Part shown: positions 23,013-34,900 of the stretch, piece by piece
Numbering within the stretch: position 1 is the stretch's first letter
How the letters are laid out: each line of letters begins with the position of its first letter
NCBI GenBank assembly: GCA_024305405.1
Contig: JAKNDB010000068.1
Coordinates: 5,026,001 to 5,090,000 of the forward strand
Length of the DNA stretch: 64,000 nt
Direction: 5' to 3'
DNA from: Dirofilaria immitis
Lineage: Eukaryota; Nematoda; Chromadorea; Rhabditida; Onchocercidae
The notes under the pieces: generated by a model
Told to the model about the DNA's origin: nothing
What the model saw: the letters and a program-made list of their open reading frames with translations, nothing else
The model's database searches: none
Program-made: the position numbers and the translations under genes

Positions 23013-23056
23013 AAGCTGGCGTTCCTATTGCTATATAGAAGCTGTTATGATAAGTG
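23013..23056 (+). repeat. short direct duplication at the outer arm junction
   Basis: A 37-40 bp segment, GGCGTTCCTATTGCTATATA then GAAG.NGTTATGATAA, repeats arm sequence at about 22737-22773 with few changes and abuts the arm end. Such a junction patch fits template switching during formation of the inverted duplication. Confidence 0.75.
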
Positions 23057-24640
23057 TATGCTCCATATCAGGATTTATACGCCCATAACATGAAGCTTGA
23101 TGGATATTCAGTGGTTGTGGATTCTACAACAATAAATCATAACGAGAGCTTCTATCTCACATCAATGCTTGATGCAGGTATCAAATTCTTGGCACTCATC
23201 TTTGAATAGATCAGTGCAATCATTCTCTAATTAAATTGATTTTTGTATAATTAAATTTAAAAATTTCGAAATTCTGAGTTTCCTCGAAACGAAAACTTTC
23301 ATTATTTGTCTCAGCATTGAGTGATTTTGCTTCACCTGTCAATAGATTTCGAGTCAGGCTTTTTCTACAATATATAGATAATTATCAGAATCACCAAATC
23401 TTGAGAGGGTGAAATACGGTATCTTTCTATCAGTTTTATGAATTAATAATTTAATTCTATTAACGCTCATGGTTACTCAAATAAAATTGGCTATATGCGA
23501 TCATATATTACCATATTAAAACATGGTTATTCATTTCTCCTTGCTACACTTAACTGTTCAGATCAGATTCCCTGAAATCTGATTCTTCTGGGATCCATAA
23601 TTTCCGATGACACCAATTTTTGTTAACAATGTCGCATAAGTTATAAATCAATAATTTCTCAGTTACCGAGGATGAAATATTTATGGTTTCATTCTTGATT
23701 TTTGTTTCTTTAAGTTAGATGCATAGCTAACTTCGGAGATGAAACTTTAACTTTAAAGAAGATATAAGTGAAAAAATTTTCAGCGAATGCGGCTACTATT
23801 TATGTACTTAAAATATCTCATTTCCATTTCCGCAAGAACAGAACTTTTCCTACCACTTTACCTCATCGAGGAGGTAATACTTGATTAATTATACAAGCAT
23901 AAAAATATTTATTTATATATCCTGTGATTTTATTAATATCAATATCGAAAAATTAAATAATAAGGCATATTTTTTTCAAACTATAACTAAACTCATAATG
24001 GATAAGCGATGATAAGACAGCAAGCAGATAACAATGGAAAAAATAGCCTGGAGAATTTTCAGAACAAACCTTGAGCTAAATTCAAATTGGTATCACAAAA
24101 GACTTGATAAAGTAAGATAACGAAGTTTCATTATATTAAAATGGAGAAATTTCACCAATAAAACAAAGTTACCATAAAATATATTTATATTCCTATGTTC
24201 TCCGATACAACCATATTCAAGTTAAAAGTTAAAAGTTAAAAACTTGCTGTTCGCAATTGATGGATCGGACACATGCAAGAATACGCGTAATTTAATTTGA
24301 ACTTCGTTACTTATTTATATATGCCTTATTTAAATACATTATAAGAGATAAAATATTCCGTTGATACTTATGTATAGCAGTCAATCCGATATAGTGCTCT
24401 CGAAATTTCAAACCTGAAAAGATTATCCTGAATATTTTAAACAATCTATAAATTTTTGTTAGGATTTTAGAAAATCAATAAACATAAAATTTGCTGTTTT
24501 AGTAAATGTGTTGCTGTAAACATATCGTTGTATATTGAAATACAAAGTGGTAACAAGCAAAGGAAATTTAAAAGCTGTCAACAAACTTGAAGATCAAGGC
24601 TTTCTGTTCGATCGAAAAGCAATTATTAAAGGTACATAAA
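23057..24640. other. intergenic DNA right of the inverted repeat
   Basis: No gene could be supported. A minus-strand stretch at about 23165-23235 reads as a small cysteine-rich peptide (CTDLFKDECQEFDTC) with an acceptor-like ATTAG before it but an immediate stop after it; it may be an exon remnant. The rest is featureless. Confidence 0.45.
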
Positions 24641-25817
24641 TCAATACCTTAATTTAGCAAAAACTTCCAAACTCATTTCAATTTCTTGTCCGTCAACAAT
24701 TAACCAAATTTTCGGATGTAGGCTTTTTCGAATATTCGAATTAGCTACTACCACATCGATACCCCACTTTAAATTTTCATCCGCTTTTGCCTGCCATAAG
24801 CGTAGCATATGTTGCTTATTCTGAAGATGGTAATTATTACTAAATGAGCCAAAGAATTGAAATAGCGGCATTTTTCAGTGTTAGCAATTGTCAAAACATT
24901 GAAAAAATATATCTATCGCATCCATTCTATTACCATATCGGAGAAATTGCTGCACTCCAATACAGAATTTGGGTCATCAAGTTTCGTTAGTTGATTTAAT
25001 TCTTTCAGTGTAGAAAATAATTCTTTCACTGATTTCGGATTAACATCCGTGCATTCATCATCAAACGGAGTTCTTATCCTTAAACTACGCCATGCTTCTG
25101 AAAAAAAAAAGAACCAGAATTCGAATCTATCCAAATTTAAATTTATTGAAACAATTTAACAATTTAAACTTGATATATGTAAAAATACAAAACTAATCGA
25201 ATTCGAAACGCTTTGAAGTATCAGGCTATACGCATTACGAAATATTTATTTTTCAAAAGAAGCTTGTGAATGAAAGATATTATTAAATGTATATGGCTAA
25301 AATAAACACATTAATAAAAGTGAATAAAAATTTAAGCTTTACAAAATTATTTATTTAAAAAGCTAAATATAAATTTCTCATTTATCAAAAGATATATAAA
25401 TGAGGCACTTCTCATATAAAGATAATATAGGGCAAAAATATGAATTATATATATGCACTTGAAATGTTATATAAATTTTGCGAAGTAATTTGCCAAAAGC
25501 TTTTGAATTGCCCTAAATTTCAGAATTTGGATAAGAATGGATAAAAAGGACAAACCAGTAATAATATCTGGGTCCAAATTCATTATATCGGCGCTATTTT
25601 TATAGCAATTATAGATTATATTCTGAAAATACGATGAATTTAATTGGCAAGAAACTTTTAAAATTAAATTAGACCTAATCTTTCTTGGTAACTTGAATTC
25701 TTGGCAACCGCCGTTAACCATTTTTAAACGTTTTTCAAATAAGTCACTTCCTAAAACCATAGTCACTTCCTCCCTCATCGCTGCAATCCATTCAGCAATT
25801 TTTCCAATACTTTGCAC
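24641..25817 (-). CDS. COMM-domain protein, COMMD5-like
   Basis: Minus-strand exons 25817-25556 (start uncertain; first ATG at 25778), 25097-24934 and 24820-24641 join in phase and end in TAA, giving about 188 residues from Met at 25778. The C-terminal exon is a COMM domain: ENLKWGIDVVVANSN, then RKSLHPKIWLIVDGQEIEMS and VFAKLRY. The W.(V/I)DV.(I/V)(S/A) core, SL.P and final F..LRY are the signature of COMMD5 and relatives. COMMD proteins form the Commander complex with CCDC22/CCDC93 and act in endosomal recycling. The protein ends right after LRY, shorter than human COMMD5 (224 aa). It is divergent from the JMJD4 gene. Confidence 0.75.
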
Positions 25818-26237
25818 TTATGTTATTATGAGAATCTTTTAATCTCTGCATTCTCTCCGTAACTGAACAAGTTTTCCTCACTTTCAATCACTAGTCATAT
25901 TGTAGAACCTCTATATTTGCATGTTTTTTCAATCAATGCAAATATAATATACCACAATTTTTGTGAATCTCTGTCACCTCTAAATATTAATATTATTTAC
26001 GCTAACGTTTCTTATTCTTTAAAATGAACATGAGATAGATATGGTTTAGTTCGAGAACATAATTTTGAAAATGTTTATAATTTAAAGTTACATAAAAATG
26101 ATAAAAGAATTAAATAGTATTGAAATATGGAGATTCCCGAAGATATATTTTTAATTATTCATAATTTGAAAATATAGATGGAGAGGATAGAATTAAATTT
26201 GAATTTGAGAAATGATTTCTTTTATACAAATATTTTG

Positions 26238-26253
26238 TAGATTTTGATGGAAA
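26238..26253 (+). promoter_or_regulatory. probable trans-splice acceptor of JMJD4
   Basis: TATTTTGTAG ends at 26240, 13 bases before the ATG at 26254. There is no upstream open exon, so this TTTNNAG site is a likely spliced-leader acceptor. Confidence 0.5.
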
Positions 26254-29037
26254 ATGAGAAAGGCAATGATGGAAGAACAGCTGTGCGGCACTGCATCTTT
26301 TCCAATGATATGCCTGGAAAGGACAAAAGCGCTTGATATATTTATTGATTTCATGCTTCAAAATCGACCTTGTAGGATAAAGACTAAAGCAACGGCTAAG
26401 TGGAAAAGTCAACAACAATGGGTGAAACATATGGATGGAAAAAATATTATAAATATTGAATTTTTCATTCAACAATATGGTTAATTTTACTGATTCAAAT
26501 ATAAACAAATCAGTCATTTTCGAAAATATATACTTTGGAATTGTAAATTTCAATGTATGCATCGTTCAAAAACTGTAAATTCCAAAAATTTTCCTTTAAG
26601 CTTAATGATATTTTCGTTTTATCTTGAAAATTCGTACTGCATTAATATTAATATCCAGGTTGATTTATCTAGGCAATCTAATACATCGGTAATCTGATAA
26701 ATGTTTAATATTGGTTACATTGTTAACTTTTTCGGATTGACTACTATTGATAAGCGCGCGATGTTTGTCGGGTATTGTCGAGCAATTAGAACAATATGCA
26801 TAACATAGAATGAATAAGTAATTTATTAGCAGTATATCATTTTTTAATTATCATTCTTTTTCTTCAAGATTTATTACTCACTTTTATTTCAAAATATGTG
26901 TCATTGCTTATTATTATTGCAGGGCACATGGAAGTACCATTGGTCAAAGTAAAGACTGATAATGCAATGGAATATCGTGGAAAATGTATGGATTATGAGC
27001 AAAAGTCTTTATGTTTCCAAGGTTGTCAGAAAATAAAACTTAAGGATTATATCGAGATAATGCGAGAAGATGATGGATCAAATAATATTGGATATGCCAA
27101 AGATTGGCATTTTCAGCAGTAAATTATTAAGAATTTGATGAGCTGTCGTGAAATTATTTTTTTTTGAAAATTTTCATTTTTCATTGATTTATGATTTGCA
27201 GAGAGTCAGGAACATTATACGAAATGTATGGATTGCCATCAATTTTACGCTTTGATTGGATAAATAATGAATTATGGTCAAATGATGAGCGTAATGAATT
27301 AGGCGATTATCGTTTCGTTTATTTTGGAGCCAAGAATACTTGGTTTGTTGGTTCTTGTTGAAGTGAATTATAAGTAAATAAGCATTATACCATGTTTAGG
27401 ATTGAAAAATCGATAAACAAATATTAAGGTAAAATGTAGAAAATGGGGATTTGTGAAAAGTAGGAGAGATGATGCGGAGGTTCAAAAAGTAGGAAAATAT
27501 AATGAAACAATGTAAAAACAAAAGATAACTGGATTAAAAATTGGAAAATGGGTGGGATAAGTGTAAGAAAGGATGAAAAAATTCAGGATAAGGCTTGTAT
27601 CTCACCAATGTTAAGGGTTTAGAAATCATTTCGATTCTTTTTATTTTATTTGAATCCACAATATGAAATAATGAAAATAATGTTGTTATAGGACGCCATT
27701 TCATGCTGATGTGATGAGTTCATATAGTTGGTCAGCCAATATTTGTGGACGAAAGCTTTGGTATTTTGTGACACCCAATAATGAGGAATGCTTTAGAATT
27801 GACCGTGATACATTTTTAGAGGATATTCGTACAGTTCAAGAAAAATGGCCTAGATCTTCTGTTATATCATTTATTCAAGAAGAAGGAGAAATTGTTTTCG
27901 TCCCTTCCAATTGGTATCATCAAGTGCATAATTTGGTTAGCACAGCATTTTTGGTAGTTATCAAACTAAAGATTGTTGGGAGTTTGATACTAACAGCAAT
28001 TTGATTAGAGCAATTGTATTCAGTTTTATCGAACTAAATTTAAATTGCAAACTGTCAGATAGTCTTCTTTTTTCCTGCCTTTTGTTTTTAGTGGTCCAGA
28101 TTACCTAATTATCAATAACAAAAATCTACACTATTCTGGATTTGCTTAAATCATCCGGAAATACGTTCCATCATACTTTGATTCTGATTATTTATTGCGG
28201 CTGCTATGTTGCGTTAGCTTTTCAAGTTAGATTTCGCAAGAATTTTGCGAGACTAATTATTGTGTACAAAGGTTCTCGGAATTTAGGAAGATACAGTTTC
28301 TATCAACCACAACTTTGTGAATGCGGGTAATGCAGACTTGATTGTCGAATTGATATTCAAACGTTTAATGGATATAGACAGAGAATTAGCCGATTGTAAA
28401 TCTTGTTTCTCATCTGCGGAATACGGTGTATATAGTGAGGTAACGACATGATGTAATTTCTTATGTGATTCTTCTTAATAGCCCACATGTGCTTCATAGA
28501 ATCATTGGAATATTGTTCGAGCACTTAACTAGCAGAAACAATAGAATACTTACAAAGTTTGGGAAGTCAAAATTTGCTGCTCGAAAATGCAATTATTTTT
28601 TGCTTACAAAAATATTTAAAAAAATTACAACTACGTTTGGTTGTGTAGCAAATAATTTTCGAAAAAATTACACCATTTTCCTTTATCAATGTTGTATTTG
28701 GTAGGAAATTTGTTGTTACTTTTTTCAGAAAATATTAGCTGCAGATATTCAGGTAAATTTGACGCAGTTCAGTTCATTACTCCAACTGATTGTAGATGAT
28801 CGAGGAAATGATGCAAATGAATGCTGGGTTTGTCCACAGCACCGGTCACTTTCGGAATGCAAAAATAATTATGATTGTCTGGAATTCATGCGAGCAGTGA
28901 TCCGAACTAGTTGTACTTGTCGAATTGAAAGCACTGAGATCTGTAGCAATTGTTTAAATTTCATGAAAAAATATGAAATTTCTGTTGCTGCCGAGTGTCT
29001 TGCGCGAATTCGTCACATCCAAAAAGAAAGGAACTGA
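26254..29037 (+). CDS. jmjd-4: JmjC-domain 2-oxoglutarate oxygenase, JMJD4 homologue
   Basis: Six exons join in phase without any break: 26254-26479, 26923-27118, 27202-27342, 27692-27935, 28287-28439 and 28729-29037, 422 residues. Exons 1-2 give the N-terminal half ending LKDYIEIM. Exon 4 holds the catalytic JmjC core: TPFHADVMSSYSWSANICGR with Fe-binding His192 and Asp194, and distal His264 in NWYHQVHNL. EDTVSINHNFVN follows in exon 5. The SYSWS.NICGRK and EDT.SINHN motifs are specific to JMJD4, which in mammals hydroxylates a lysine of the translation release factor eRF1. The C-terminal exon is helical with a CTC..E...CSNC stretch. Human JMJD4 is 463 aa, so length is normal. It is transcribed away from the COMMD gene. 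Confidence 0.93.
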
Positions 29038-29417
29038 TTATTAGAGCTAATCTGATTCTAAATATTCGTTAAAAATTAAAAAGTCCAAGTTTACTTCTTA
29101 TATTCGGTAAGAATATAATTGTATATAATAAGCTTGCTCTGCTCAACTTTTATGAGATATACTTTCCCTTCCACTCACTATTAAAAAAAAGAAACTGAGT
29201 TGAATGAATTAAATCTAAAACGCAATTAAAATCAATGAATAATTAAGAAATGGCAATAAGTAAGGAAAGTAATCAGCGATATTTAATTTCTGGGTTGAAG
29301 GCCGTTGTTCATGATAACAAAGTCCTTATTCTATATATGTAGTTCGGTCTTCTTGTACGTATTTAAGATAAATTTTTTTCTTAGTATGAAATATTTTTTC
29401 ATACCTAAATAAGAATT
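29038..29417. other. convergent intergenic gap between JMJD4 and METTL21-like genes
   Basis: 380 bp of AT-rich DNA between two 3' ends. It should contain both polyadenylation sites; no other feature seen. Confidence 0.6.
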
Positions 29418-30960
29418 TTATGAAAAAAACGCTTTGTGCAATACTTTGCTGTAATAACTTGCCAATTTTTTAATTTCAAAAATGTTTACATCAAACTCAG
29501 TTTCATAGAAAATTTCTCGTACATCAAAATGTTCTCGCAGAAGTTGGTCATAAAAATCTCGATCCTTTTGGTAACGTATTTTACTACATAGATATATCAC
29601 CGCATCACTATTACTGGCATCTCGAAGTAATTTCACTAGTGATTCAAATATAATGCCACCATAAATAAGATCGGCTCTAGAATAATCTAAAAAACGAATA
29701 TGGCTGAGTAATTCAGAATTAGCGTTCATAAAATTGTGGGAATTTTTTCAGCGGTGGTAGTATAAAAGCTTTTTATTATGATATTCACAATTTTTGGTCT
29801 TAAAAATCTCCTGACCGGCCTATTTAAAAAATTTCTCCTATTTAAAACTATTTTAAAAAATTTCTTCTATTTAAAAAATTTCTTCTATACTTCTATATAG
29901 GAAAATATTCCAGCTGTATAGATTAAGATGTTGTTTCTGAGGTGTGATAAACATTTCATTGTATTCTATTAATTAATAATAAACAGTCCATTAATCAATG
30001 GATTAAGTGATTGAAGTGATGAAGAGCAAAATTATTTTGAATAAACCGTTTTCCAAATTTTCTTTCATTTTTTGTTGTACAAGCGACTACCATACTTGAT
30101 ATTCTTGCGGCAATTTGTCAACATTCCAATCAAATGCGAAAATTTTGATATCACAATCATTGTTTGCATTCCGACGAATATTTTCTTCCAGTAGACTTAT
30201 AGTACTTGCGCGGTCCGTCACATGGATAAGCTTAGCATTTTGATAAGATGAGAGGATACTTGGTAAACCCAATCCCGCACCAAGTTCCAATACCGTCCGA
30301 TTCGCTACTAATTCTGGATGTTCCGAAATATATCGAGCCAAGACAATACCCTTAAAAATTCAAATTTATTCCATATGTAACGAATAATAATAGAGGATTC
30401 TAGTACGACTATAATTATGCCAGGATAGAATACTATATTTGAGCAGTTAGTACTTTGTGACAACTCCACTCGTTATAAGGATTAAACTTAATTTCGACCG
30501 TAAAAATACAATTATATCTTACGATCCTTGCTGAATCTGAAAAAATATTGTCATATGAAAAGGAAATCAATAGCCCAATCTAATAATATACATATCAAAA
30601 AACGCTGACAGTCTTTATTACAGTGGCCGGGAGACCGTCAGACTAAAAAGATACCATACGAGAATACTAATAATATGCTTAATAAGCAGATTATGAGTAA
30701 TTACCATCACAGAATCATACCGAATCCCAAATCACTCCGGCGACACCATTTTGCTGCCAATTTTGATGTAATCGAAAAGTTCGTCCGCCGACTGTTACAG
30801 TTCTGTGACCAGTAGAAAATTCAGATAATATCGGTTTCGCATATGGTACTAAAGCAGAACAATGTTCCTCTCTACCTCTGTCTGACATACTGTATATCAA
30901 TCGTAAATTAAGGTTTACACTAACACCAATGTAAAATAAAAGCAGAAAAAGCCAATTCAT
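29418..30960 (-). CDS. METTL21-family protein-lysine methyltransferase
   Basis: Minus-strand exons 30960-30721, 30350-30091 and 29703-29418 join in phase: 261 residues from the first ATG, 237 from Met25. The seven-beta-strand fold is clear: RTFRLHQNWQQNGVAGVIWD, SAM-binding motif I VLELGAGLGLPSI, acidic VTDRAS, then FDWNVDKLP, DLIYGGIIFESLVKLL and VIYLCSKIRYQKDRDF. The last block matches METTL21A (HSPA-KMT), which methylates a lysine of Hsp70; METTL21-type substrates differ, so the target is open. The intron 2/exon 3 junction (donor ATG|GTAGTC, acceptor ACTCAG|CC) is the only pair I found that keeps phase. The first 24 residues are strongly hydrophobic (WLFLLLFYIGVSV) and not typical; Met25 (30888) is the safer start. 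It is divergent from PHF12. Confidence 0.84.
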
Positions 30961-31974
30961 TTATATCATTCCCGCAAATTCCAGGAACTTCCTGAAATTT
31001 CTGAAAAATTATGACAGTTGCGGGTAATTGCAATAAACCATTTGAAATTTCAAAAAGATTTTCATCGAGATATAAAATGAGTTGAAAATCATTCTAGTTA
31101 AGGAATTATTATGAATCCTGAAAACTGAATGGAAAATGCGGAAAATGGAAATCAAGAATTGCAGGAAACTCCTAAATTCATTAATGATATTAAAAAATAT
31201 CTAAAATCAGCACACAATTCACAAGAATCTCTAACTGCGGAAAAAAAACAGTCCAAATAAATACGTGAAATCGTACACAAAAAATTAATAATACTTTAAA
31301 CAGTATTTAAGAATCCCATGGCAATTCCAGAAATTCATAAACATCAATAATAGTTCCGTTAACTAGTAATTCCGGCTGAGACATACAACAATTCCTCCGA
31401 AAACTCCCAATGTTCAAAATCTAAGACTTTTCAAATCCCGCGGGCAACTTTAATAACCGAAAATTAAGATATCCAGGTTGGCAGGTTTGTGTTCGAATTG
31501 CGATATGGATTTTCAATAATAGATTCTTAGATATCGTATCCATTTTTTGACTGATGGTATAGGAGGAGATTAGTTTCGGGATCCCTAGTATTCTGCCAGT
31601 CTGTTGAGAATTTTTTCTGGAATCGTTCGGAATTATTTTGGCTTGTAGAGCAAAAGATGGCAAAATTTAGCTGAACAAGAATAATAGTTTAGAGTTTGAT
31701 AAACGAAAATAATTGTCATTTAACAGTATAGAAACGGAAGAAGAAGGCAATGGTTAGATGGGAATTTTATTGTTGAAAGTGACATCATAACGAATAATAA
31801 GAATGATTAAGGAATGAAGTTTTTAGTCTAAGCATTTTTGTTTCTTTTCTAAATTCTTCATGTTTATATTTAATGATAAATATTCGTACTTACATAGTAG
31901 TTTATCATTCTGTTCCTTTTTTTTCGGGTTTGATTTATTCTGCTATATTTATAAAAGTGTTTTGAATTACAGTA
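30961..31974. other. divergent intergenic region (METTL21-like / PHF12-like)
   Basis: About 1 kb between two divergent starts, probably holding both promoters. A minus-strand frame at 31421-31663 shows no family resemblance and I do not call it. Confidence 0.5.
31965..31974 (+). promoter_or_regulatory. probable trans-splice acceptor of the PHF12-like gene
   Basis: GAATTACAG ends at 31972, only two bases before the ATG at 31975. Such a tiny 5' leader is typical of spliced-leader trans-splicing in nematodes. Confidence 0.5.
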
Positions 31975-34900
31975 ATGGACAATGAAGTGAAAGATGACAA
32001 TGAACCTACATATGATCAGGATACAGGTCTTCTCGAGGTATTACAACATTTTTTCATATCTACTGAATAGATTTCAGATTATTGGTTTAATTTTTTTCTG
32101 TAATTTTAAAACGTTTGTTATTTTGCAAATTACTTACTTTCATAATTGATTTTAATATTTTCAAATTTTCGATGTTTATATGTTGTTATATGTATATTCA
32201 TTCATATACTATTTGTATGTTTATATGCATGGAAACTAATCGCATTGTGTTATTATGATTAAAATAATGACTTTATATCTTTCTTCTTAGAAAATATGGA
32301 TGACAGATTAATTTGGTAGATTAAATAAAAGTTTTGTGATAAGGAATATTATTAGTGGCAGTTATAACATAGTATTTTGTATAGTAAAATCATATAAGCA
32401 AAGAAATGAGAATTATGCATCTTGGAGAAAGATATGAATTCTATCTCTCTCACTTAGATTGCAAATACTGAGCAATATCTTAAATCATCGGGAAAGTAAA
32501 TGAAATGAGTTTTTCTAATCATAAAAAAATTCTTTTATCTGAATGATAATAAGAAATCGTTTTATCTGAGTGATATCAGCGTTATAATCTGTTACTAGTT
32601 GTTTCGTTTATTACAGTATATCGAGGCTTGTACCGCATGCCCAACAACAAGTAATAAATCGAGAAAGACGTCATCCGTAGTAAAGAAAAACCAGCTCGAC
32701 GTTGGAAATCGATAAATTCTCAATATTGCAGTTCTTGCATGGTAAGTTTCTTATAAAATTTAATATCTTTGAGTATATATGATGAACTGCTTATTAAATT
32801 TAGAAATTTACAACATCATTCATTTTAGTGAGAGTTTTGCTTCAGCAGCATCGTTAAGATCTCAGGTAATTATTAGTTTCTGGAATACAACATTATCATT
32901 TTTGCATAGGATTTTGCAGGAAGGTGGTGAGCTTTTATGCTGTGATCGTTGCCCAGCTTCATTCCATCTGATGTGTCATGAACCACCGATTGAACGAAGT
33001 TCTATTCCAAGTGGAAAATGGTTGTGTAATCGTTGCACACATGCAGTAGCACATGATGCTAGTCCGAAGGCAAACAAGAAAGTACCGAAATTGGTAATTA
33101 ATGTTTTTAACATTTAGAAAGTGTTAATTTTTAACATATTTTATGCAAAATTGTATGCAGATATCATTAGTTCAAACAAGTTTTCATTTCTTAAGTTAAA
33201 TCTAATGTTTGCATGTAATGAACTTGATATGTAACATGGAATTTGGAAATTGTACAGTGTTCTTATTTATCACATTATTAGTGATGGATTTTTTCAAAGT
33301 CAGTTTCTGGATCTTCTTGAACTACACGAATAAAAAATTCATGACTTAGATTTGATTAGAAAAGTATAACTTTTAAGATTTTAAGAATGTGGAATTGATA
33401 TGTAGAATAATCTCGTTAGTAATTTATTAGAATTTCAGCTCTTTTAGACTTCAGCTTCTTTGAATTTAAGCATGTGATTCAAATTTAAAGGAAAATATAT
33501 GATTACTCCAGATTTTTGATTTTTATATTCATTCATATTTTCATTTGTCTTGAAATAAAACTTAAATTGTAATCTAAGTACTATTAAACTAAACAGTTCC
33601 ATATTGTTTTCAAATCCCAGATTAATTGATATATTAATATAATTAGTAACAACACTGATCAATATCTGTGTTATTTTCTACCAGTTTTCTTTTCATCAAG
33701 AAATATTCTCTATTAATCGGAGAAACCGTATTTGTTTCTTTCATGGCAGGGACAGAAATTATGTGGACTCTTTTTGCTCTAAATTGAAATGGTATTTCTA
33801 TAACATATTTATTTTTTTCTCCTGTAGGATGTTGACTGTTCTTCATTGGATGCACGCCGAAATCATGCAACGATATCTAGTATTATGGAACAAAATACAG
33901 ATAGTGGCCTAAGTGCACTAGCAGTATTAGCAGATGCAGCTTTGGCTGCAAATGCTGAACAGTTCTCTTTACCACACGATTTATCTTGTGAAATTCCACC
34001 TTTACCATTTGATGAGCGAATGACACCGACACATTTAGTGCCACCACCGAAAGCTCTTTGTCATCTTTGTGCATCGTTAGTTGATCTTTTTATAAGTTTT
34101 TAAATAATAATTTATTTTTTCTTTTTATAAGCTTTCAAATAATAATTTATTTTTTGAAGTATTGAATGTTAGCTAATTTTGCAATGGGAGCTTGGATTTG
34201 CTCTTACTACGAAAATTTCAAAAACTACTCCTCCCTTACGATGGATAAAAGTGGAAATCAATTCTTCTAAATATCATGATAGTTTTACAGAATTGGTAAA
34301 GGACAGTAGACTGTTCTATAAAGATCGAGTAAACGAATAAAAATTATACTTTAAATCAGTTGAAATTGAACAGTTTTAGCCTGAAATTGATTATTAAGTA
34401 GATTTAATGTTGATAACTAGGTAATTTACATCTCGTGCATCTCAAAGGAAGTTCGCCGTTTACGTCCATTTTTAATCGTGCTGCTTCTATGATAAGTCAA
34501 AGTTGTTTTTTCATTTTCTGATTTAATCGTTTTGTTTAATTTCAGGCGAAATGAAAATTCGACGATGATTCAATGTGATTTTTGTTCGCTCTGTTATCAC
34601 CTGGATTGTCTCACACCTCCTCTTCCTTCAGTACCGAAGGATAAATGGATGTGTCCAGCTCACGTAGAGCATATTTTGGTTAGATAAATTATGTAGATAT
34701 TTGACCACTGTTTACCACTTATTTGTTTATTTATTAGAATTATTTCACCTTCATCTTCATTTTCAAATTTACATCGAAAATATGTACATGTCTTGGGAAA
34801 GCCAAGATAAAAAATCAAGATTTCCATGAAAAATTTTGAAACCATAAATATTATTTTCTTAATTTATATTATATTAAGAAGGTCATAATAACTAAATTTT

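Noticed and set aside
23165..23235. ShK-like cysteine-rich exon on the minus strand
   Set aside because: Only four cysteines before an immediate TGA, no donor site and no neighbouring exon.
28090..28150. Alternative JMJD4 exon reading DYLIINNKNLHYSGF
   Set aside because: It resembles EDTVSIN only superficially and is out of phase; the true exon at 28287-28439 joins perfectly.
28142..28704. Two Leu/Ile-rich open frames between JMJD4 exons
   Set aside because: They lie in introns 4 and 5 or read the exon in the wrong frame.
31421..31663. 80-residue minus frame between METTL21-like and PHF12-like genes
   Set aside because: No family resemblance, no splice context, probably promoter DNA open by chance.
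33444..33870. Minus-strand frames within PHF12
   Set aside because: They overlap PHF12 exon 4 and its preceding intron and have no independent support.
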